A stretch of DNA of 32,109 nt from Vannielia litorea. Its GTDB lineage: Bacteria; Pseudomonadota; Alphaproteobacteria; Rhodobacterales; Rhodobacteraceae. Below, one piece after another: positions 26,354-32,109 of this stretch. The notes under the pieces were generated by a model, which searched no databases, was not told the origin of the DNA, and saw only the letters and a program-made list of their open reading frames with translations. The stretch spans positions 1-32,109 of the forward strand of contig NZ_QTNQ01000046.1 in the NCBI RefSeq assembly GCF_018424695.1. The letters are read 5' to 3'. The translations under genes and the position numbers were made by a program. Each line of letters opens with the position of its first letter. The first letter of the stretch is position 1.

Positions 26354-26842
26354 TCAGATGCCGGTGCCGGTGGCCACGTTGTAGCCAGCGGTGGTGGTGC
26401 CCATCTCGGTACCATCCTCGTTCTGGATCTTGTACTCAACGTCGATCTGACGGTAGCTCAGGGAGCCGCTTTCGGTCATCACGTCGTTGCCGCCGCCGGC
26501 GCCGCCGAAGCTCATGGAGGAAACCATGGCGTGGGTCAGCTTCACGGTGAAGTAGGGGAGCGGCTTGCCGCCGGTCGCCTTCGTGGCGTGGATGTCAACG
26601 GTGGCGTAGTGCTGGCCGAGGGCCAGTTTCTTCACCAGGTCGGTGGAACACTTGTCGCAGATCTTGGTGAACATGACGTCGCCCATCGAGACCTTGCCCG
26701 AACCGCCGCCGCGACCGGTGCCGATCGTCACCGACTGGGAGCCGGCAAAGGACATGGAGGTGAGGTCGACCCAGCCTTCGTAGCCTTCGACCACGCATTC
26801 GCCTTCGACACCATCGAGTTTCATGTAAAGAGCGGTAGCCAT
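26354..26842 (-). CDS. hcp: Hcp-family T6SS tube protein, first copy
   Basis: A 162-residue Hcp (TssD), the hexameric building block of the T6SS inner tube and its main secreted marker. Typical features are MATALYMKLDGVEGEC at the start, MSFAGSQSV, GRGGGSGKV, LPYFTVKLTHAMVSSMSF and the ending YRQIDVEYKIQNEDGTEMGTT. The ATG at 26842 follows AAGGAG with a 9-nt spacer. Just upstream is a sigma-54-like promoter, and directly downstream is a strong terminator. The gene can therefore be a separate single-gene transcript, consistent with the high Hcp dose a tube requires. Confidence 0.95.
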   Translation of the reverse strand: MATALYMKLDGVEGECVVEGYEGWVDLTSMSFAGSQSVTIGTGRGGGSGKVSMGDVMFTKICDKCSTDLVKKLALGQHYATVDIHATKATGGKPLPYFTVKLTHAMVSSMSFGGAGGGNDVMTESGSLSYRQIDVEYKIQNEDGTEMGTTTAGYNVATGTGI

Positions 26843-26870
26843 TAGTTGATCTCCTTGTGGTTACCTTGTG

Positions 26871-26888
26871 GAAGCAAATAACTTGCCG
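26871..26888 (-). promoter_or_regulatory. Sigma-54-like -24/-12 promoter before hcp
   Basis: On the minus strand the sequence CGGCAAG-TTAT-TTGCTTC fits the RpoN consensus TGGCACG-N4-TTGCT. GG (26887-26886) and GC (26875-26874) are spaced by exactly 10 nt. A start about 12 nt further would give a 5' leader of about 20 nt that just includes AAGGAG and ends at the hcp ATG (26842). Control of hcp genes by sigma-54 and an enhancer-binding activator is known in other T6SS, for example in Vibrio cholerae. Confidence 0.6.
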
Positions 26889-26996
26889 TTTTGAAATAAA
26901 GACCGGTAATCCTCGGTCTCTACTGAGATGGGAAGCCAGGCCTCCCGTTGCAAGGCTCCCTCACAAATTTTTTTACGAAATCGTGAAGGAACCGGA

Positions 26997-27020
26997 CGGG
27001 CCCTGCAAATACAGGGCCCG
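26997..27020 (-). terminator. Hairpin after tssC (attenuator or RNA-processing element)
   Basis: A perfect 9-bp stem (CGGGCCCTG/CAGGGCCCG) with a 6-nt loop lies 14 bp beyond the tssC stop. No T-run follows directly on the minus strand. It may be a partial terminator or protect the tssC mRNA 3' end. The rest of the 192-bp gap before hcp holds the sigma-54-like site. Confidence 0.5.
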
Positions 27021-27034
27021 AACCCTTTGAAATA

Positions 27035-28525
27035 TCAGCCGCCGGAGGGCAGGCGGGACACCAGGCTCATGCCGATATCCATGCCTTCCATCTGGAAGTG
27101 CGGACGCAGGAAGAACTTGCCCATGTAATAACCGGGGTTCTCCTCGTCGGGCACGATCTTGATCTCCGCGCCGGCAAGCGGGCGCTTGGCCTTGGCCTGT
27201 TCCGAAGAGTTCTTCGGGTCGCCGTCGATATACTGGGCAATCCAGTTCTTCAGGTCGCGCTCGAGGATGTCCTGCTCCTTGGTGGAGCCGATCTGATCGC
27301 GCACGATGCACTTGAGGTAGTGCGAGAAGCGCGACACCGCGAAGATGTAGGGCAGGCGGGAGCTGAGATTGTCAGCCGCCGTGGCCTCCGGATCGACGAA
27401 GCTCTTGGGCTTGTAGAGCGACTGAGCGCCGATGAAGGCAGCCTTGTCGGTGTTCTTGCGGTGCACAAGGCTGATGATACCGGACTTGGATAGCTCGCCT
27501 TCGCGCCGGTCCGAAATCGCGATCTCGGTGGGGCACTTCTGGTCGGTCGAGCCGTCGCCGGTATCGAAGGTGTGGGTCGGAAGGTTGATGACCTCACCGC
27601 CCGACTGCACGCCACGAATACGCACCGTCCAGCCATATTCCTTGTGGGCGCGCGCGATGTTGGCCGCCATGGCATAGGAGGCGTTCATCCAGGCATACTT
27701 GGTGCCTTCGTGGCCATCGGTCTCTTCCTCGAAGTTGAAGGCTTCGACCGGCAGGCTGTTCTGGCCATAGGGTTCGCGGGCCAGCACGCGCGGGGCGGTC
27801 AGCGCCACGTAACGGCTGTTCTCGCTCTCACGGAGCGACTTCCAGGCGGCGTAGTCAGGCGTCTCGAAGATCGAGCCGAGGTCGGCCGGCTTGTTGAGGT
27901 CGTTCCAGCTGTCCATGTTCATCAGACCCGGCGATGCGGCCGAGATGAATGGCGCCATGGAGGCGGCGGCGATCTTGCCGAGGTCACGCAGCAGGCGCAC
28001 GTCAGCGGGCGAGTGATCGAAGTAGAAGTCGCCGATCAGCGCGCCATAGGGCTGGCCGCCGAGTTGGCCGAATTCATGCTCGTAGATCTGTTTGAACAGC
28101 GGGCTTTGGTCCCACTTGGCGCCCGGGTAAGACCGCAGTTCGCGCTCAAGCTCCTTCTTGGAGACGTTGAGCACCTTGATCTTCATAGTCGCGTCGGGCT
28201 CAGAGTTCATCACGCAGTGATGCAGGCCGCGCCAGGCGCTTTCGATCTGCTGGTACTGCTCGTGGTGGATGATCTCGTTGACCTGGCTGGTCAGCTTCTC
28301 GTCCAGCTTGGCGATCATCTCGTCGACCGTGTCGAGGATATCTTCCTTGATCACGGTGCTGTCGGAGAGCGCCGTTTTCACCAGCGTCGATACCGCGTTT
28401 TCCACCTCGGTGGCCGCGGTATCGGAGCGGGGCTTGAAGTTGGTTTTCAGCGCTGCGGAGAAGGCGTCGAGCTCATCGACCTCACCACCTGCGGCGCCGG
28501 CTTCCTGTTGGGCTTCGGTTGCCAT
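27035..28525 (-). CDS. tssC: T6SS sheath large subunit TssC
   Basis: Large subunit of the contractile sheath, paired with TssB. The 496 residues show the family blocks: VNEIIHHEQYQQIESAWRG (split as VNEIIHHEQYQ and IESAWRGLHH, about 85-105), VSKKELERELR, SPLFKQIYEHEFGQLGG, GEPYGAL-like GGQPYGALIGDFYF, FAVSRFSHYLKCIVRD, ending RPHFQMEGMDIGMSLVSRLP, the usual TssC terminus. I choose ATG 28525 (MATEAQQ) because AGGGA lies 8 nt upstream; the longer frame to 28582 has no such support. It follows tssB by 90 bp. Confidence 0.96.
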   Translation of the reverse strand: MATEAQQEAGAAGGEVDELDAFSAALKTNFKPRSDTAATEVENAVSTLVKTALSDSTVIKEDILDTVDEMIAKLDEKLTSQVNEIIHHEQYQQIESAWRGLHHCVMNSEPDATMKIKVLNVSKKELERELRSYPGAKWDQSPLFKQIYEHEFGQLGGQPYGALIGDFYFDHSPADVRLLRDLGKIAAASMAPFISAASPGLMNMDSWNDLNKPADLGSIFETPDYAAWKSLRESENSRYVALTAPRVLAREPYGQNSLPVEAFNFEEETDGHEGTKYAWMNASYAMAANIARAHKEYGWTVRIRGVQSGGEVINLPTHTFDTGDGSTDQKCPTEIAISDRREGELSKSGIISLVHRKNTDKAAFIGAQSLYKPKSFVDPEATAADNLSSRLPYIFAVSRFSHYLKCIVRDQIGSTKEQDILERDLKNWIAQYIDGDPKNSSEQAKAKRPLAGAEIKIVPDEENPGYYMGKFFLRPHFQMEGMDIGMSLVSRLPSGG

Positions 28526-28557
28526 GTGTCTGGTCCCTGTCTTTGATCTGATCGATG

Positions 28558-28590
28558 GCGGGCGGCCCTTGCCTGGCCGCAACCGCCCGC
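28558..28590 (-). repeat. Hairpin between tssB and tssC
   Basis: An 8-bp perfect inverted repeat (GCGGGCGG at 28558-28565, CCGCCCGC at 28583-28590) overlaps a second, nested pair (GCGGCC at 28562-28567, GGCCGC at 28575-28580). The two stems exclude each other. There is no T-run, so it is more likely an mRNA structure affecting stability or translation of tssC than a terminator. Confidence 0.5.
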
Positions 28591-28615
28591 GAAGTCACGC
28601 GGTGGAGCCGGGGCC

Positions 28616-29149
28616 TCAGCCCTCTTCGCCACCCTCTTCGTTGTCGTCGTTGATGTCGGCGCGCTTCTCGGCGAGCAGCTTCATCATCTCGGGGTCGTCA
28701 AGCAGCTTGCGCAGTTGGTCCTGGGCGCCGGACTTGCCGTTCATGTAGCGCTGAAGGTTTGCCAGCTCGTCGCGGGCGTCGAGCAGCTGCTTGAGCGCCG
28801 GCACCTGCTTGGCGATCTCGCCGGGGTCGAGGTCGGACATCTTCTTGAAGTTGAGCGAAACGCCAAGCTTTTCACCCTCTTCCTCGCCCAGCTTGTTGTC
28901 GACGTTGAACGACACGCCAGGAGCAACGGCATCCATGTAGTCGTCGAAGTTCTCGGTATCGACCTGGGTGAACTTGCGCTCGTTCATCGGGTCTTTCTCG
29001 ACCTCCGAAGAGTTGCCGGACAGGTCCGCCATCACGCCCATCACGAAGGGCAGTTCAACGTTCTTCTCGCTGTCATACGGGTCTTCGTAGGCGATCTGCA
29101 CCCGGGGGGGGCGGTTGCGTTTGATGAATCGGGTTGCTGAATCAGCCAT
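28616..29149 (-). CDS. tssB: T6SS sheath small subunit TssB
   Basis: Small sheath subunit that forms the contractile cylinder with TssC. The 177 residues carry the classic family features: RPPRVQIAYEDPYDSEKNVELPFVMGVMADLSGN (in pieces: NRPPRVQIAYE, then LPFVMGVMADLSGN about 33-46), KFTQVDTENFDDYM, and a charged C-terminal helix with an acidic tail. The ATG at 29149 has AGGGAG about 8 nt upstream. It follows tssA by 95 bp that contain a predicted promoter with a palindrome, so tssBC may start its own transcript. Confidence 0.96.
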   Translation of the reverse strand: MADSATRFIKRNRPPRVQIAYEDPYDSEKNVELPFVMGVMADLSGNSSEVEKDPMNERKFTQVDTENFDDYMDAVAPGVSFNVDNKLGEEEGEKLGVSLNFKKMSDLDPGEIAKQVPALKQLLDARDELANLQRYMNGKSGAQDQLRKLLDDPEMMKLLAEKRADINDDNEEGGEEG

Positions 29150-29175
29150 GAGAAAATCTCCCTAATACTTAAGCA

Positions 29176-29205
29176 ATTGAAGCCACGTGGCCCCTGCTTT
29201 GTCAA
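29176..29205 (-). promoter_or_regulatory. Predicted tssB promoter with palindromic operator
   Basis: On the minus strand TTGACA (29205-29200) and TTCAAT (29181-29176) are spaced by 18 nt. The spacer contains the perfect 10-bp palindrome GCCACGTGGC (29182-29191), well placed for a repressor or activator. The tssB ATG is 27 nt beyond the -10. Prediction from sequence only. Confidence 0.45.
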
Positions 29206-29231
29206 ATGTTTTGCCCCCACGGAAAGGGGGT

Positions 29232-29250
29232 GGCTGACCGAGCGTCAGCC
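29232..29250 (-). repeat. Hairpin at the tssA stop codon
   Basis: GGCTGAC (29232-29238) and GTCAGCC (29244-29250) form a 7-bp stem with a 5-nt loop that includes the tssA stop codon (29245-29247). A CCCCC/GGGGG pair follows at 29214-29230. No T-run is present on the minus strand, so a weak terminator or mRNA-end structure is possible. Confidence 0.4.
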
Positions 29251-30603
29251 GGGTTGGTCCATGTGTTGGAACAGGTCACCAATTATCGACGAGAAATCCC
29301 GGTTGAGGTAGGTCTTCGCCTTGAAGAGCAGCACAGGCACCGGGCTTGACGGCTCGGTCTGGCGGAAAAAGTTCTCGACCGCCGAGAGCAGCGCAGCCGC
29401 CTGTTCGCGGTTTTCGCAAACCACGGGTTCGGCAGGGCCGGTATCGACCATCACGGCACCGGCGGGCAGCTCGTAGGCAGCAAGCTGGCTCATCCGCCCG
29501 AAGTCGAGCATGAAGCCCTCCTTGGAGCCGAAATCGACGATCGCGTTGCCCGACATGCCGGGAAGCAACGCCTCGAGTGCCTCGGTCAGCGGTTTACCGA
29601 AGAGATCCTGGGCCTGTCGAATCAAGAGAAGTGCGGGCGCGGATGGCTCGACCGAGGCAAAATAGGCCTCGATCTGTTCCAGTGCGGCCTTGGCAGTGGC
29701 GTGGTTCGGCACCGGGCCCACCATGACAGGCGGTCCGGAAGAGACCGACACATTGCCACCCGCCACGGGCACCGGAGCCCCGTCCTCGCCGGGCGCACCT
29801 TCGGCGCCCTCTTCGGTTGCACCGTCCGCCGCCGTATCCCCGCCGCCCGCAAGATCGGGGCGGGCATCCTCGAAGAGCGCGATCATGTCGCGCAGAACTT
29901 CCTCAAGGTTGTCGAACTGGGGCGAGAAGGCGCCGCTGTCGGCCAACATGCAGACATTTTTGATCGCCGCGCAGCCAGAGCGCGCCAGCGTCAGCGCCTC
30001 GTAAAGCTTGTCGACGTTTTCGGCGTTGTCGGCGCTTTGCAGCGCAGTGGTGATGGCCCCGGCGTCCGCGGCGGCCTTCTCGGTGCCGCGTGGGTCTTTC
30101 TTACCGGTCGAAAGCTCGTAATCACGAAAGGCAAAGCGGCCGGCACGGCGGTCTTCAAGCAGCGGCGCGTGCTCCAGTGGCATCACCACCTGGCCCATTT
30201 CGTTAAGCAACTCGATGGCGTTGCGGCGCTCGGTGGCGTCACCTTCCTCGATCTTGGGGTTCACATCTGCCCAGTGGCGCTCCAGCAGCCCCTGCATGGT
30301 CTGGATACACTCGGAAAAGCCGATGATACGGCCCGCGAGCGCCTGGAACTGCGCCTCAAGCGCCAATAGCCGAAGGCAGCGCGTGCGCTCCAGCAACTTG
30401 TCGATCGCTGCGACTTCTTTCTTGATGTCGATATTCTTGCGGTCGAACACCTCGCCGGTTTCGCCGCTGACGATGTAGCGCATCGGAACGCGGTCGATCG
30501 CCTCGAAGTAGTATTCGATATAGTCATCGTCGTCTTCAAGCAGCAGGTCCGGGCCGCAGGGCTGATCACCGGAGATCGGCTCGAAGAGATTGTCGTAGCG
30601 CAT
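29245..30603 (-). CDS. tssA: T6SS assembly/cap protein TssA
   Basis: TssA-type protein that helps prime baseplate/tube assembly or caps the distal sheath end. The 452 residues start with an ImpA N-terminal domain (MRYDNLFEPISGDQPCGPDLL, then EAQFQALAGRIIGF, LLERHWADVNPKIEEGDATERRNAIELLNEM, about 1-145). A Gly/Ala/Glu-rich linker (about 245-285) and a C-terminal helical part with ALEQIEAYFASVEPSAPALLL follow. A second YFASVEPSSP-like repeat occurs as FFRQTEPSSPVPVLL near the C-terminus. The ATG at 30603 has GGGA about 7 nt upstream. It lies 205 bp after the OmpA-like gene, beyond a terminator, so it probably has its own promoter, which I cannot place. Confidence 0.92.
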   Translation of the reverse strand: MRYDNLFEPISGDQPCGPDLLLEDDDDYIEYYFEAIDRVPMRYIVSGETGEVFDRKNIDIKKEVAAIDKLLERTRCLRLLALEAQFQALAGRIIGFSECIQTMQGLLERHWADVNPKIEEGDATERRNAIELLNEMGQVVMPLEHAPLLEDRRAGRFAFRDYELSTGKKDPRGTEKAAADAGAITTALQSADNAENVDKLYEALTLARSGCAAIKNVCMLADSGAFSPQFDNLEEVLRDMIALFEDARPDLAGGGDTAADGATEEGAEGAPGEDGAPVPVAGGNVSVSSGPPVMVGPVPNHATAKAALEQIEAYFASVEPSAPALLLIRQAQDLFGKPLTEALEALLPGMSGNAIVDFGSKEGFMLDFGRMSQLAAYELPAGAVMVDTGPAEPVVCENREQAAALLSAVENFFRQTEPSSPVPVLLFKAKTYLNRDFSSIIGDLFQHMDQPG

Positions 30604-30742
30604 CTTTCATCCCGTTGGGTGGGGTTGCCTCAAGAGTGGACTCGGGGGCACCCTCGTTCGTTCGGCGGCGATACTGGCGCGATAAGGCGCGGAGGTCACT
30701 CAAAAAATTTTCGTGCGGCACCGGATAAACGGAAAATTCACC

Positions 30743-30775
30743 AAAAAGAAACGCCGCCCCGGTGCCGGAGCGGCG
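30743..30775 (-). terminator. Intrinsic terminator after the OmpA-like gene
   Basis: CGCCGC (30752-30757) pairs with GCGGCG (30770-30775) and the stem continues inward past one mismatch through CCG/CGG. On the minus strand it is followed by TTTCTTTTTGG. It lies 33 bp after the OmpA-like stop and separates that gene from tssA. Confidence 0.82.
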
Positions 30776-30808
30776 AATTAAACTTACCTCACGGAACCGT
30801 CTGCACGA

Positions 30809-31324
30809 TTATTGCAGATCGATCCGCAACTCCACGCGGCGGTTTTCCGGGTCCATCGCGTCATCGGTGCGTGGTGCCGTTTCGCCGAAGCCCATGGCCG
30901 AGAGGCGTTCTTCACTCACGCCGAGGCCGATCAGATAAGCCTTGACGGAGGCGGCACGATCCTCGGAGAGGTTGCCGTTGTAGGCTTCGGTGCCGCGGGC
31001 ATCGGTATGACCCTCGATCATGAAGCGCGCCTTCTTGAGCCGCTCGTCCTCGAAGGCTTGGGCGACGACGGCAAGCGTTTCTTTCGCCTGCTCTGTCAGC
31101 TCGGCGCTGTCGAGTTCGAAGTTGATCATCATGTCCATGCCCTTGGGCTTGGGCGGGGCGCACTCCTCGGCGGTGCCGATGCAAATGCCACGGTTGAGCC
31201 CGAGGTCGGCGCTGTCGACGAGGAAGTTGGCCACATCATCGGCGGAATAGGGCGTCGCCGACTGTGCATTGGCGGCCAGCGCGGAGGCTGCCACCAGAGC
31301 TGAAGAGAGGAGCAGGTTGCGCAT
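30809..31324 (-). CDS. OmpA-family peptidoglycan-binding protein within the T6SS cluster
   Basis: A 171-residue periplasmic protein with a Sec signal peptide (about 1-21, cleaved near ANA-QS) and a single OmpA C-terminal domain. The peptidoglycan-binding motif is intact: IEGHTDARGTEAYNGNLSEDRA (in parts GHTDARG around 105-111, with Asp108, and LSEDRA around 119-124, with Arg123). Two Cys (48 and 55) could form a disulfide before the domain. The ATG at 31324 follows GGTGA with a 5-nt spacer; an in-frame TTG at 31345 is less likely. In T6SS loci OmpA-like domains (TagL, or fused to TssL) anchor the membrane complex to the wall. This free-standing version may do so in trans; that role is inference. 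Confidence 0.88.
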   Translation of the reverse strand: MRNLLLSSALVAASALAANAQSATPYSADDVANFLVDSADLGLNRGICIGTAEECAPPKPKGMDMMINFELDSAELTEQAKETLAVVAQAFEDERLKKARFMIEGHTDARGTEAYNGNLSEDRAASVKAYLIGLGVSEERLSAMGFGETAPRTDDAMDPENRRVELRIDLQ

Positions 31325-31359
31325 TGAAATCACCGTTTGGTTCAAAAAATCGTGGTACC

Positions 31360-31404
31360 AACTTATGAATTCCGGGCCGTTTTGTCAAGGAAAGGCCCGG
31401 AATT
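31360..31404 (-). promoter_or_regulatory. Predicted promoter of the OmpA-like gene overlapping an inverted repeat
   Basis: An 11-bp inverted repeat (AATTCCGGGCC at 31368-31378, GGCCCGGAATT at 31394-31404) has a 15-nt loop. On the minus strand the loop contains TTGACA (31388-31383), and 17 nt further is TAAGTT (31365-31360), 36 nt before the ATG. The repeat may be an operator around the -35 region, or the end-of-gene hairpin of tagH; no T-run follows it. Confidence 0.45.
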
Positions 31405-31440
31405 TAGCGGTTTTGTCATACTGCCAGCATGAGCGCCAAG

Positions 31441-32109
31441 CTATTGATTTTCTGTCTTTTCCATCACGTCATCATAGGCTTCGGAAAAGTACGCGAGGAA
31501 CACGTCGAGCATGCCATTGTCATAGGGGTGGGTCTTGGCGTCCCAGCGTTCCACGTAGATTTCCCAGGCCCGGCTGCCCTTGCCGCTGAAGCGACCACCT
31601 TCAACCTTCTCTTCCACCGACTCGGGGCTCATGTCCTCCAGCAAACGGGCCAGCGCGGGTTGAAGCGCGGCATGCACGGCATATTGGTGCAGCTTGATGT
31701 CGTTGAAGCTCTTCTGCACCGTCTCGGCACCGCGCATGTAGCCCTGGCGACCCGCGCCGAACATCACTTCGAGTTGCTCGGCGGCCCCGGGCATGAACTT
31801 CAGCGGGTTGTTCGCATCCGCGCCGATCATCGTGCGGCTGCCGGCCTTGAAGTTCTGCTTGGCGGCCGCGCGGGCCTTCAGCAGCCCGGCCAGCTCACCG
31901 ACCATGATCCGCAATGCGCGACCGATCTCATGCGCCACGGCGCCCGGGTCCGGGCCTTCAAAGGCCTTGGGGTCAATCCCCGCGCCATCCGCGATCGCGG
32001 CAAGAAGGCCCGAAGCATCACCGACGCTGCCCTCCTTGGGGGGCGGGGCAGATGGTGCCTGAACAGGTGGGGCCGAAAATGCCTCGGCGGCGGGAGCAGT
32101 GGGGCTGAC
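31441..32109 (-). CDS. tagH: T6SS FHA-domain protein TagH/Fha, C-terminal part (cut by window edge)
   Basis: The reading frame is open to the window end, giving 222 visible residues. It starts in a Pro/Ala-rich linker (PTAPAAEAFSAPPVQAP) and continues into the conserved C-terminal domain of T6SS FHA proteins: IMVGELAGLLKARAAAKQNF, NPLKFMPGAAEQLEVMFG, SFNDIKLHQYAVHAAL and RAWEIYVERWDA, ending FSEAYDDVMEKTENQ. The N-terminal FHA domain, which recognises phosphothreonine and regulates assembly, must lie beyond 32109. A GTG at 31938 is inside the gene, not its start. It is the most upstream visible gene of the cluster. Confidence 0.88.
   Translation of the reverse strand, partial: VSPTAPAAEAFSAPPVQAPSAPPPKEGSVGDASGLLAAIADGAGIDPKAFEGPDPGAVAHEIGRALRIMVGELAGLLKARAAAKQNFKAGSRTMIGADANNPLKFMPGAAEQLEVMFGAGRQGYMRGAETVQKSFNDIKLHQYAVHAALQPALARLLEDMSPESVEEKVEGGRFSGKGSRAWEIYVERWDAKTHPYDNGMLDVFLAYFSEAYDDVMEKTENQ

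Noticed and set aside
31345..31345. TTG start for the OmpA-like gene
   Set aside because: The ATG at 31324 has a good ribosome site and begins a standard signal peptide.

Overview
The window looks like a chromosomal segment of a GC-rich alphaproteobacterium, most likely Rhodobacterales/Roseobacter group. This rests on the style of MurD, the GckA/TtuD-type glycerate kinase, the lipoprotein TolC/ABC/HlyD set beside a BapA-type adhesin, and a compact T6SS locus. The taxonomic placement is inference; no rRNA or tRNA gene is visible.

Layout. (1) 38-1441 (+): murD, a peptidoglycan gene normally followed by ftsW. (2) 1782-10309 (+): a type I secretion locus. It holds a 1230-residue Ig-repeat surface adhesin, a TolC-like outer-membrane lipoprotein, an ABC exporter with a cysteine-less C39-like domain, and an HlyD-type adaptor; the last three overlap or nearly overlap. 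(3) 16539-10306 (-): an unusual four-gene operon. It encodes a SARP-type winged-helix/TolB-like/TPR regulator, a vanadium-haloperoxidase/PAP2-type enzyme whose N-terminus carries 15 perfect Val-Ala-Gly repeats, a subtilisin-like S8 peptidase without a signal peptide, and a shortened haem-peroxidase-like protein that seems to have lost its haem histidine. This is my main candidate for an undescribed system. (4) 16709-18961: glycerate 2-kinase (+), a 55-residue membrane protein (-) with a long inverted repeat in its leader, and a periplasmic Cu/Zn superoxide dismutase (+). (5) 19044-32109 (-): a type VI secretion cluster, in transcription order tagH (FHA, cut by the window edge), an OmpA-like gene, tssA, tssB, tssC, hcp, a second hcp, tssE, tssF, tssG and clpV/tssH. 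The membrane-complex genes (tssJKLM), vgrG and effectors are not in the window and probably lie beyond position 32109.

How the parts work together. The adhesin should leave the cell through the adjacent T1SS and promote attachment or biofilm formation. The T6SS genes encode the sheath (TssB/C), tube (Hcp), baseplate (TssE/F/G), cap (TssA) and sheath recycling ATPase (ClpV). The cluster appears divided into separately controlled units. There is an intrinsic terminator after the OmpA gene and another between the two hcp genes, a sigma-54-like -24/-12 promoter directly before the first hcp, and sigma-70-like promoters overlapping inverted repeats before tssB and the OmpA gene. All regulatory calls come from reading the sequence only.
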